Part shown: piece by piece, positions 1 through 5,712 of the stretch
Numbering within the stretch: the stretch's first letter is position 1
Layout of the letters: each line of letters starts with the position of its first letter
Source of the DNA: Comamonadaceae bacterium
GTDB taxonomy: Bacteria > Pseudomonadota > Gammaproteobacteria > Burkholderiales > Burkholderiaceae
Assembly (NCBI GenBank): GCA_947484245.1
Contig: CANKOT010000146.1
Span: 1 to 5,712, forward strand
DNA: 5,712 bases
Reading direction: 5' to 3'
Position numbers and translations under genes: made by a program
Notes under the pieces: generated by a model
What the model saw: the letters and a program-made list of their open reading frames with translations, nothing else
Database searches by the model: none
Told to the model about the DNA's origin: nothing

Positions 1-104
1 CCATGGCCTCACTCAGCCAACAGTCTTCACGCGAAAACGCTGGCACCACCAGCTTGGGCGCTTTGTTGCGTACCAAGTTGGACAACAACGATTCAGCGGA
101 ATGA
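1..104 (+). CDS. rpsA: 30S ribosomal protein S1, C-terminal end (partial)
   Basis: Only the last 33 codons are visible, read in the frame whose first full codon is at position 3 and ending in TGA at 102-104. The tail contains MASLSQQSSRENAGTTSLGA followed by LLRTKLDN. This resembles the end of betaproteobacterial S1, the multi-OB-fold protein that helps the 30S subunit bind mRNA, especially messages with weak Shine-Dalgarno sites. The visible part lies after the last S1 RNA-binding repeat, so no S1 domain can be inspected. Placement directly before ihfB is the common proteobacterial order and supports the call. The gene is cut by the window edge, not by a mutation. Confidence 0.93.
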   Translation, partial: MASLSQQSSRENAGTTSLGALLRTKLDNNDSAE

Positions 105-117
105 CCTGCTGAAGACG

Positions 118-161
118 AAAGCCTCTAGCCTGGTCCTTTGGGACCGAGCCAGAGGCTTTTT
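118..161 (+). terminator. Rho-independent terminator after rpsA
   Basis: Nine-base arms AAAGCCTCT (118-126) and AGAGGCTTT (151-159) pair perfectly. Inside them a second stem, GGTCC (132-136) with GGACC (141-145), closes a TTTG loop. A short T run (157-161) followed by more T-rich sequence completes an intrinsic terminator 13 bases after the rpsA stop. The reverse strand has only three T after the stem, so it should act mainly on rpsA transcripts. Confidence 0.85.
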
Positions 162-192
162 CTTTGTGTGACGCCCTTACATTTTCATTGAA

Positions 193-504
193 ATGACCCG
201 CTCCGACCTCGTTGAAGCTTTGGCTGCCCGCTTTGAGCAGCTGACTCACCGTGACGCTGAATTTGCCGTCAAAACGGTGCTGGACGCCATGAGCGAAGCA
301 CTGGTCAAAGGCCACCGCATCGAAATCCGCGGCTTTGGCAGCTTCACCATTAACCGCCGGCCGCCCCGCTTAGGGCGCAACCCCCGATCTGGCGAAAGCG
401 TTCAAATTCCTGAAAAACGCGTCCCTCACTTTAAACCCGGAAAAGCTTTGCGCGAAGCTGTCGACCAGGGGTCTTTGGACGTATTGCACGGCAATTCTGA
501 ATGA
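193..504 (+). CDS. ihfB: Integration host factor beta subunit
   Basis: A 103-residue HU/IHF-family protein that should pair with IHF alpha to bend DNA sharply at specific sites in recombination, replication and transcription. The start [10 protein letters not shown] matches the usual beta-subunit opening (E. coli MTKSELIERL). The core IEIRGFGSF at 43-51 keeps Glu44 and Arg46, residues tied to site recognition in E. coli IHF beta. The arm GRNPRSG at 61-67 keeps the intercalating Pro64, and VPHFKPGK follows. Residues after about 94 form an extra tail of roughly nine residues compared with E. coli. The ATG at 193 is the only sensible start: the upstream frame has a stop at 169-171 and no ATG, GTG or TTG between. 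No Shine-Dalgarno sequence precedes it. Terminators on both sides suggest a separate transcription unit, although its promoter is not clear. Confidence 0.96.
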   Translation: MTRSDLVEALAARFEQLTHRDAEFAVKTVLDAMSEALVKGHRIEIRGFGSFTINRRPPRLGRNPRSGESVQIPEKRVPHFKPGKALREAVDQGSLDVLHGNSE

Positions 505-531
505 GCCTGCGCAAGCAGTCGCCGAATAATC

Positions 532-553
532 AGGCCCTGTCAGGGCCTTTTTT
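532..553 (+). terminator. Rho-independent terminator after ihfB
   Basis: A GC-rich hairpin with arms AGGCCCT (532-538) and AGGGCCT (542-548), a three-base loop and a run of six T (548-553). It lies 27 bases after the ihfB stop and separates ihfB from lapAB. Confidence 0.9.
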
Positions 554-581
554 GTTTCTGGGCTTGGCATCGCCTTAGAAT
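552..581 (+). promoter_or_regulatory. Possible sigma-70 promoter for lapAB
   Basis: TAGAAT at 576-581 matches five of six bases of the -10 consensus. The best -35 partner is the weak TTGTTT at 552-557 with an 18-base spacer, overlapping the terminator T run. Transcription would begin near 588, just before the lapA ribosome binding site. TTGGCA at 564-569 looks more like a -35 box but lies only six bases from this -10. The position, after a terminator and before a two-gene unit, is the main support. Confidence 0.35.
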
Positions 582-594
582 GTCAGGGCTGTCT

Positions 595-598
595 GAGG
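595..598 (+). promoter_or_regulatory. Ribosome binding site of lapA
   Basis: GAGG lies six bases before the ATG at 605. This selects the 605 frame over the competing frame that opens at 580, which has no such site. Confidence 0.7.
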
Positions 599-604
599 CT
601 ATTC

Positions 605-898
605 ATGAAACAATTTCTCAAGCTGCTTCAGTGGACACTGAATGCCGCAGTCTTTTTTACTTTGTTTGCCTTCGCGCTGAACAACCAGCACGAGGCCAAG
701 GTTTACTTTTTCTTTGGCACCCAGTGGCGGTCGCCCATGGTCTTGATCGTCCTTACTGCATTTGCACTCGGCATGGTTGTGGGCGTTTTAGGCATGGTGC
801 CTCGATGGTGGCGCCAAAGGCAAGAGGCCAAATCGACTCCAATCACCCCAAACACTCCTGCAAGCACCGAACAGCCGGAAGCCTCTCATGGAACTTGA
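605..898 (+). CDS. lapA: LapA-family (DUF1049) inner-membrane protein
   Basis: A 97-residue protein with two hydrophobic segments, about residues 8-25 and 45-65, joined by a short loop containing KVYFFFG. A basic stretch (RWWRQRQEAK, 67-76) and a Pro/Thr/Ser-rich tail follow. This is the layout of LapA (YciS), a small inner-membrane partner of LapB in lipopolysaccharide assembly; by the positive-inside rule the basic tail should be cytoplasmic. GAGG at 595-598 supports the start. The last 11 bases overlap the start of lapB, an arrangement typical of coupled translation. Identification rests on the two-helix pattern and on adjacency to an unmistakable lapB. LapA function is less well defined than that of LapB. 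Confidence 0.87.
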   Translation: MKQFLKLLQWTLNAAVFFTLFAFALNNQHEAKVYFFFGTQWRSPMVLIVLTAFALGMVVGVLGMVPRWWRQRQEAKSTPITPNTPASTEQPEASHGT

Positions 899-2045
899 TC
901 TGATTTGGATTTTGGTGGGATTGCCAGCCGCTTTTGGTTTGGGTTGGCTGGCCTCTAGGCTTGATTTACGGCAATTGCGCATTGACAACCGTCAAGCACC
1001 TCGCGCCTATTTCAAAGGTCTGAATTTTTTATTGAACGAGCAACAAGACAAGGCCATTGACGCCTTCATTGAAGCGGTTCAAAACGATCCCGACACTTCC
1101 GAGTTGCATTTTGCATTGGGTAATTTGTTTCGTCGACGTGGCGAATACGAGCGCGCTGTGAGGGTCCATGAGCATTTGCTGTCGCGTGGCGATCTCAGTA
1201 CCGCCGACCGACAACGCGCCCAAAATGCCTTGGCCAAAGATTTTGTCAAAGCAGGCTTGTTAGACCGTGCAGAAGACGCCTTGCGCAAGCTTGAAGGTAC
1301 TGCTTTTGAAGGACAAGCCCGGTTGGCTCGGTTGGCCATCTATGAACGGTCTCGTGAATGGCCGCAAGCCCGAGAAGTAGCCACTCAACTTGAACAGTCA
1401 GGCGAAGTGAGCTTCTCTGTTCGCAAAGCACATTACCTGTGCGAACAAGCTCGCGAAATCAATTCACAAGGTGATGCCGCAGCTGCAGCGCAATTGCTGC
1501 AAAGCGCCATCGAGGAAACACCCGATGCACCGCGTCCTCGCCTGCTGTTGGGACAGTTGCAACTCAACCAAAGCCAAGCATTGCAAGCTTGCGCTACGCT
1601 GAGTCAATTGTTTGAGTCTGGTTCTGTTGCGGCCCCGCTGGCAGCCGCCAGTTTGGTGCGTGCAGCACAAGCGGCCCAACAAGTACCTGCCGCTTTGTCT
1701 TTGCTTCAGCAGCACTATGCGCAAAGTCCTTGCATCGATGTGATGGACGCCATCGTGGCACTCGAAAAAACGGGTGTCGATGCAGACAAGCAGGTTCGGC
1801 AACGCTACATCGAACACCTGCAAAAGCAACCCTCCTTGTTGGCTGCATCTCGTTGGTTGGCCGGCGCCGATTTGGGTTCCGAAGCCACAAGAGCGCCCGT
1901 GCAAAAAGCACTCGAGCAAGCTTCACGCCCTTTGGCGCGCTATCGATGTGCAGCCTGCGGTTTCGAAGCCAAGGAACATTTCTGGCACTGCCCGGGTTGC
2001 CAAGCTTGGGACAGCTACCCTCCACGGCGCGTCGAAGAACTCTAA
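888..2045 (+). CDS. lapB: LPS assembly protein LapB (YciM), TPR and rubredoxin-like
   Basis: A 385-residue protein, close to E. coli LapB (389). An N-terminal membrane anchor (about 4-23) is followed by a cytoplasmic array of TPR helices, clearest at about 40-110 (YFKGLNFLLNEQQDKAIDAF, then LHFALGNLFRRRGEYERAV) and continuing through a Gln/Ala/Leu-rich middle. The C terminus is a rubredoxin-like metal knuckle, CAAC at 354-357 and CPGC at 368-371, as in LapB. In enterobacteria LapB works with the FtsH protease to degrade LpxC, balancing LPS and phospholipid synthesis, and acts as a hub for LPS assembly proteins; the same role here is inferred. The start ATG at 888 lies inside lapA with GGAAG at 877-881 as a likely ribosome binding site. 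All four metal-binding cysteines and the anchor are intact. Confidence 0.95.
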   Translation: MELDLIWILVGLPAAFGLGWLASRLDLRQLRIDNRQAPRAYFKGLNFLLNEQQDKAIDAFIEAVQNDPDTSELHFALGNLFRRRGEYERAVRVHEHLLSRGDLSTADRQRAQNALAKDFVKAGLLDRAEDALRKLEGTAFEGQARLARLAIYERSREWPQAREVATQLEQSGEVSFSVRKAHYLCEQAREINSQGDAAAAAQLLQSAIEETPDAPRPRLLLGQLQLNQSQALQACATLSQLFESGSVAAPLAAASLVRAAQAAQQVPAALSLLQQHYAQSPCIDVMDAIVALEKTGVDADKQVRQRYIEHLQKQPSLLAASRWLAGADLGSEATRAPVQKALEQASRPLARYRCAACGFEAKEHFWHCPGCQAWDSYPPRRVEEL

Positions 2046-2126
2046 AACGCTTTCAAGGCATTGCTTGTACTCACCTTGCATTGCAAGATGCACTTCGCCG
2101 CAGCGATCAGCGGTTGAATCGGGTTT

Positions 2127-2147
2127 GCATCACCGTTGGGGTGATGC
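2127..2147 (+). repeat. Perfect 8-bp hairpin upstream of the ComEA-like gene
   Basis: GCATCACC (2127-2134) and GGTGATGC (2140-2147) pair fully around the loop GTTGG. The structure ends five bases before the ribosome binding site AAAGGA at 2153-2158. It lacks a T run on either strand, so it is more likely an RNA leader structure or a protein-binding palindrome than a terminator. Function is unknown. Confidence 0.5.
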
Positions 2148-2152
2148 CAAAC

Positions 2153-2158
2153 AAAGGA
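2153..2158 (+). promoter_or_regulatory. Ribosome binding site of the ComEA-like gene
   Basis: AAAGGA sits seven bases before the ATG at 2166 and supports that start, which also opens directly into a signal peptide. Confidence 0.75.
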
Positions 2159-2165
2159 ATTCAAC

Positions 2166-2507
2166 ATGTTGAAAAAAATCTTAACCACCACCGCACTGCT
2201 GTTTTCACTCAGCAGCTTTGCCGCTATTGATGTCAACAAAGCCAATGCCGCCGATCTGGATGGCATCAAGGGCATAGGCCCATCGCTGTCGGGCAAAATT
2301 TTGAAAGAGCGCAACAAAGGCAACTTCAAAGACTGGCCCGACCTGATGCACCGAGTGAGCGGCATGGGCGAGAAAAGTTCGGCCAAGCTTTCAGCGCAAG
2401 GCCTAAAGGTCAATGGTTCGGTCTACCAAGGCACTGGTGCCAGTGAGCCGAACAAAGACAAAGGTTCAGACAAAGCCGCAGACAAATCCAAAGCCGCTAA
2501 ATCTTAA
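2166..2507 (+). CDS. Secreted helix-hairpin-helix protein, ComEA-like
   Basis: A 113-residue protein. Residues 1-19 form a signal peptide: Lys3-Lys4, a hydrophobic core and a likely cleavage site S-F-A after Ala19. The mature part is a ComEA-type DNA-binding domain with two helix-hairpin-helix motifs, DVNKANAADLDGIKGIGPSL (22-41) and VSGMGEKSSAKL (64-75). A low-complexity Lys/Asp/Ala/Ser tail (about 95-113) follows. In ComEA proteins this domain binds double-stranded DNA without sequence preference and, in Gram-negative competence, helps pull DNA into the periplasm. The basic tail could add DNA affinity (inference). No other competence gene is present here, and such short proteins are widespread in Burkholderiales whether or not competence is known, so the family is firm but the role is not. 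A consensus ribosome binding site supports the start. Confidence 0.88.
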   Translation: MLKKILTTTALLFSLSSFAAIDVNKANAADLDGIKGIGPSLSGKILKERNKGNFKDWPDLMHRVSGMGEKSSAKLSAQGLKVNGSVYQGTGASEPNKDKGSDKAADKSKAAKS

Positions 2508-2530
2508 AAAAGTGGCTCTGCTTTGCACTT
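2506..2530 (-). terminator. Possible weak terminator of the oxoprolinase gene
   Basis: Read on the minus strand, five-base arms AAGTG (complement of 2526-2530) and CACTT (complement of 2510-2514) are followed by T's, with six T across 2511-2506. The short stem and long loop make it weak. It begins eight bases after the oxoprolinase stop, where a terminator is expected. It has no T run on the + strand and so would not stop the ComEA-like transcript. Confidence 0.35.
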
Positions 2531-2538
2531 CAAGCGAG

Positions 2539-5500
2539 TCAAGTTTGAGGTGTGCCAAAGCCACCGCCCCCTGGCGTGTGAATTTCGAACACATCGCCCG
2601 GGGCCATTTCAACTTGGCCAATGTGCTGCAGCACCTCCAAACGCCCATCCGCTCGTTGCACTTGGTTGATGCCTGGCGCACCAGCTTGACCACCCGCCAA
2701 GCCAAAAGCAGGATGTACTCGACCATTGGACAAGATGCTGGCGGTCATCGATTCAAGGAAGCGAATGCGGCGCACACCACCCATGCCACCGTGCCATTGA
2801 CCTTGACCACCAGAACCCTCTCGCATGGCGTAAGACTCAAGGCGCACAGGAAATCGAAACTCTAAAATTTCCGGATCGGTGAGACGTGAGTTGGTCATGT
2901 GAGTTTGCACCACCGAGGTGCCATTGAAACCAGAAGTCACATTGCCCGCATCGTCCACCATCACGCCAGCACCGCTGCCCCCCGAAATAGTTTCGTAGTA
3001 CTGGTACTTGGCGTTGCCAAAGGTAAAGTTGTTCATGGTGGGCTGGCTGCCCGCCATCACACCCAAGGCGCCAAACAAAGCATTGGTGATGCAGCTCGAT
3101 GTCTCGACATTGCCCGCCACCACAGAGGCTGGGAAATGAGGGTTGAGCATGCAACCCTCTGGAATGATCACGTTCAAGGGCTTCAAACATCCGGCATTCA
3201 AAGGAATATCGTCGTTGACCAAACTTCTGAACACGTACAAAACTGCTGCCATGCAAACCGCGGTAGGTGCATTGAAGTTGTTACTTTGTTGCAAACTGGT
3301 GCCCGTGAAATCAATTTCCGCACTGCGGTTTTTTTCATTCACTCGAACAGCTACTTTGATTTGTGCACCATTGTCCAAGGCCAATGTAAATTCGCCATTT
3401 TTCAAACGCGTGATGACACGGCGCACAGACTCTTCAGCGTTGTCTTGCACATGGCGCATGTACGCCTGCACCACATCCAAGCCAAACTCTTCAACCATTT
3501 TGTGAAGCTCTTGCACGCCTTTTTCATTGGCTGCCAATTGAGCGCGCAAGTCCGCCATGTTTTGCGATGGATTGCGACTGGGGTATTGGCCACTGGCCAA
3601 CAAGTCAAGCATGGTTTGTTCCTGCAGTACACCCTCTGCGACCAACTTCACATTGTTGATCTGCACACCTTCCTCTTGAATGGTGGTGGAGAACGGCGGC
3701 ATCGAACCCGGCGTGGTGCCGCCAATATCGGCATGATGGCCACGTGAACCCACATAAAACTCGGGCTTCACTGCGCCCTCCAAAAATACGGGCGTGATGA
3801 CAGTAACATCTGGCAAGTGCGTACCACCGTGATACGGGTCATTGAGCACAAAGACATCGCCTTGGCGCATGTGCGCCGCATTTTTGCGAACGACGGTCTT
3901 GATGCTCTCGCCCATGCTGCCCAAATGCACAGGCATGTGTGGCGCATTGGCAATCAAATGCCCTTCTGCACTGAACAAAGCGCATGAAAAATCCAAGCGC
4001 TCTTTGATGTTGACAGAGTAAGCCGTATTCTGAAGTTGCAAGCCCATTTGCTCAGCAATGTTCATGAACAAATTGTTGAAAACCTCAAGCAGCACAGGAT
4101 CGACGGTGGTGCCCGCAGCATGTTTGGTTTGACGCGCTTCAATTCGGTTCAACAGCAAGTGGTCAAGGGCCGTGACTTGCGCTTGCCACCCGGGTTCTAG
4201 CACCGTGGTGGCATTTTTTTCTGCAATGATGGCTGGGCCAACAATTTGGTCACCTATTCGCAAGTCTTCTCGCACATACAAGCCTGCATCCCACCAACCA
4301 GAATCACCATTAGATCCGGCAGTGAACATTCGCACTGTGGTGCGCTTGGGTACTTCACGCATTTCGCACATGGGTTGCGGCAACTCAACAGGCGATTCCC
4401 CTTTGATGACAGCCTCTACAGAAACCGCTTCCACCATCAAGGCCTTGCCTGTCATCAGAAAAGCAAAACGTTGTCGGTAAGCGGCTTCAAATCCCTGCGT
4501 TATTTGTTCCAATGAACCCATGGGCACCATTAGCGCAGAGTCACTTCCTTCGTATCGAACGTGAACTCGCTCATGTATTTCAAGGGTGTCGCCTAAAGCT
4601 TGCTTAGACAAAGCCGCGCGCGCAGCCTCGCCCAAACTTTTCAGGGGGGACAACAAGGCAGGCATGGCCTCAGGCCTTAAGCGCAACTCCACAGCCTGCT
4701 CACGAATCAAACTTTGATCGGCCAAGCCCATGCCATAGGCTGACAACACGCCGGCCAAGGGGTGTACATAAACTTGCTTCATGCCCAAGGCATCTGCCAC
4801 CAAGCAAGCATGTTGACCACCTGCGCCGCCAAAGCATTGCAGGGTGTAGCGCGTGACGTCGTAACCACGGGCGACAGAAATTTTCTTAATGGCATTGGCC
4901 ATTTGCTGAACCGCAATTCGCAAAAAGCCATCGGCAATCGATTCAGGCGAACGATGCATTTGCAAAGACATCGCCGAAAACTTAGCAGCGACGGCGTTTA
5001 CATCCAGCCTTTGATCTCCTTCAGGCCCAAAGACCGCCGGGAAAAAATCAGGCTGAACTTTGCCCACCAAAACATTGGCATCCGTCAAAGCCAATGGACC
5101 TCCGCGTCTGTAACTGGCAGGCCCCGGGTTGGCGCCAGCACTTTGTGGCCCCACGCGCAATCTAGCACCATCAAACTGCAGCAAGGAGCCACCCCCAGCA
5201 GCCACCGTGTGAATGCTCATCATGGGTGCGCGCATTCGAACGCCCGCCACTTGCGTTTCAAACTCACGCTCAAATTGACCTGCGTAATGCGACACGTCTG
5301 TGGACGTGCCGCCCATGTCAAAACCAATCACTTTGTCGTGACCTGCACCTTCTGCCGTGCGGGCCATGCCCACAATGCCGCCAGCGGGTCCACTCAAAAT
5401 AGCGTCTTTGCCTGCAAATGCATGTGCATCGGTCAAGCCGCCCGAGGACTGCATGAACATCAATTTAACACCGGGCATTTCGCTGGCCACTTGATCAACA

Positions 5501-5712
5501 TAGCGGCGCAAGATGGGCGAGAGGTAGGCATCGACCACAGTGGTGTCGCCGCGGCTGACAAACTTCATCAAAGGGCTGGTTTGATGCGAAGTGCTGATTT
5601 GGGTAAAGCCAATTTGACGGGCCAAGTCTGAAGCCAAGGCTTCATGTTGTTGATAGCGATAGGCATGCATGAACACAATGGCCACACTGCGGATACCAGC
5701 GTCAAACTGCGC
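2539..5712 (-). CDS. Fused HyuA-HyuB hydantoinase/5-oxoprolinase (5' end outside window)
   Basis: The reading frame runs to the right edge. 1057 codons are visible, and full-length fused oxoprolinases are about 1200-1290 residues, so some 150-230 N-terminal residues are missing. The GTG at 5685 is not the start: in-frame codons before it (FDAGIRS) continue a conserved stretch leading to VFMHAYRYQQHE. Numbering from the first visible codon, the HyuA part carries SGPAGG (107-112) and the phosphate-binding GFDMGGTSTDVS (130-141) of actin-like ATPases. The HyuB part starts near 537 and carries NDPYHGGTHLPD (624-635) and GSRGHHADIGG (655-665); the protein ends with the typical IHTPGGGGFGTP. The family's best-known reaction is ATP-dependent opening of 5-oxoproline to glutamate; related members act on hydantoins or carboxylate ketones. 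Single-chain A-B fusion favours 5-oxoprolinase (inference). It is probably cytoplasmic; no signal peptide can be assessed. No frameshift is seen. Confidence 0.92.
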   Translation of the reverse strand, partial: AQFDAGIRSVAIVFMHAYRYQQHEALASDLARQIGFTQISTSHQTSPLMKFVSRGDTTVVDAYLSPILRRYVDQVASEMPGVKLMFMQSSGGLTDAHAFAGKDAILSGPAGGIVGMARTAEGAGHDKVIGFDMGGTSTDVSHYAGQFEREFETQVAGVRMRAPMMSIHTVAAGGGSLLQFDGARLRVGPQSAGANPGPASYRRGGPLALTDANVLVGKVQPDFFPAVFGPEGDQRLDVNAVAAKFSAMSLQMHRSPESIADGFLRIAVQQMANAIKKISVARGYDVTRYTLQCFGGAGGQHACLVADALGMKQVYVHPLAGVLSAYGMGLADQSLIREQAVELRLRPEAMPALLSPLKSLGEAARAALSKQALGDTLEIHERVHVRYEGSDSALMVPMGSLEQITQGFEAAYRQRFAFLMTGKALMVEAVSVEAVIKGESPVELPQPMCEMREVPKRTTVRMFTAGSNGDSGWWDAGLYVREDLRIGDQIVGPAIIAEKNATTVLEPGWQAQVTALDHLLLNRIEARQTKHAAGTTVDPVLLEVFNNLFMNIAEQMGLQLQNTAYSVNIKERLDFSCALFSAEGHLIANAPHMPVHLGSMGESIKTVVRKNAAHMRQGDVFVLNDPYHGGTHLPDVTVITPVFLEGAVKPEFYVGSRGHHADIGGTTPGSMPPFSTTIQEEGVQINNVKLVAEGVLQEQTMLDLLASGQYPSRNPSQNMADLRAQLAANEKGVQELHKMVEEFGLDVVQAYMRHVQDNAEESVRRVITRLKNGEFTLALDNGAQIKVAVRVNEKNRSAEIDFTGTSLQQSNNFNAPTAVCMAAVLYVFRSLVNDDIPLNAGCLKPLNVIIPEGCMLNPHFPASVVAGNVETSSCITNALFGALGVMAGSQPTMNNFTFGNAKYQYYETISGGSGAGVMVDDAGNVTSGFNGTSVVQTHMTNSRLTDPEILEFRFPVRLESYAMREGSGGQGQWHGGMGGVRRIRFLESMTASILSNGRVHPAFGLAGGQAGAPGINQVQRADGRLEVLQHIGQVEMAPGDVFEIHTPGGGGFGTPQT

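Larger units (their letters stand above)
2046..2165. other. Intergenic gap with three inverted repeats
   Basis: This 120-base gap between lapB and the ComEA-like gene has no coding signal I trust. It holds a 13-base palindrome CTTGCA-T-TGCAAG (2075-2087), a weak four-pair repeat CCGC/GCGG (2098-2113) and a perfect eight-pair hairpin (2127-2147). None is followed by a T run, so no intrinsic terminator for lapAB is visible. No convincing -35/-10 pair was found, so the downstream gene may be read from the lapAB promoter or from an unrecognised one. Confidence 0.6.

Noticed and set aside
564..581. Possible sigma-54 promoter around TTGGCATCGCC
   Set aside because: TGGCA resembles the -24 element, but there is no GC at the right spacing for the -12 element.
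580..903. Alternative + strand frame overlapping lapA
   Set aside because: It lacks the ribosome binding site and the two-helix LapA pattern that the 605-898 frame shows, and it does not give the usual lapA-lapB overlap.
1464..2025. Two minus-strand open frames opposite lapB
   Set aside because: They overlap each other and the well-supported lapB frame, have unusual composition and no family resemblance.
2127..2147. lapAB terminator at the 8-bp hairpin
   Set aside because: No T run follows the hairpin on either strand, so it does not meet the intrinsic-terminator pattern.
2899..3747. Long + strand open frame (282 codons) opposite the oxoprolinase
   Set aside because: It is antisense to strongly conserved HyuB sequence. 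Its translation is rich in His, Arg and Thr with no recognisable domain, and it has no good ribosome binding site. It is a shadow of the real gene.
4762..5631. Long + strand open frame (289 codons) opposite the HyuA part
   Set aside because: It lies antisense to the conserved ATPase region, and the His/Ala/Arg-rich translation resembles no family. A codon-structure shadow is the simpler explanation.
5683..5685. GTG as start codon of the oxoprolinase
   Set aside because: The frame is open to the window edge, and the upstream codons continue a conserved family stretch, so the true start lies outside the window.

Overview
The window is ordinary chromosomal DNA that looks like a betaproteobacterium, most likely Burkholderiales and perhaps Comamonadaceae. 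This rests on gene order (rpsA, ihfB, lapA, lapB, then a ComEA-type gene), the S1 C-terminal tail and moderate GC content. It is family recognition by eye, not a database result. No RNA gene, IS element, CRISPR array or phage gene was seen.

Layout on the + strand: the last 33 codons of rpsA (ribosomal protein S1); a rho-independent terminator; ihfB (IHF beta subunit); a second terminator; then lapA and lapB, which overlap by 11 bases and are probably translationally coupled. A 120-base gap with several inverted repeats follows, then a small secreted helix-hairpin-helix (ComEA-like) protein. On the - strand, converging on that gene with a 31-base gap, a very long ORF fills the rest of the window. 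It is a fused HyuA-HyuB protein of the ATP-dependent 5-oxoprolinase/hydantoinase family, and its 5' end lies beyond the right edge.

The left half is a housekeeping block. S1 supports mRNA binding by the ribosome, IHF bends DNA, and LapA/LapB are inner-membrane proteins; LapB is known in enterobacteria to steer LpxC turnover and LPS assembly. The ComEA-like protein probably binds DNA in the periplasm. The oxoprolinase is a cytoplasmic metabolic enzyme with no evident link to the other genes. All intergenic gaps are 120 bases or shorter.

I found no convincing new system. The points most worth a second look are the lack of a Shine-Dalgarno sequence before ihfB, the inverted repeats before the ComEA-like gene, and the unsettled substrate of the fused oxoprolinase.
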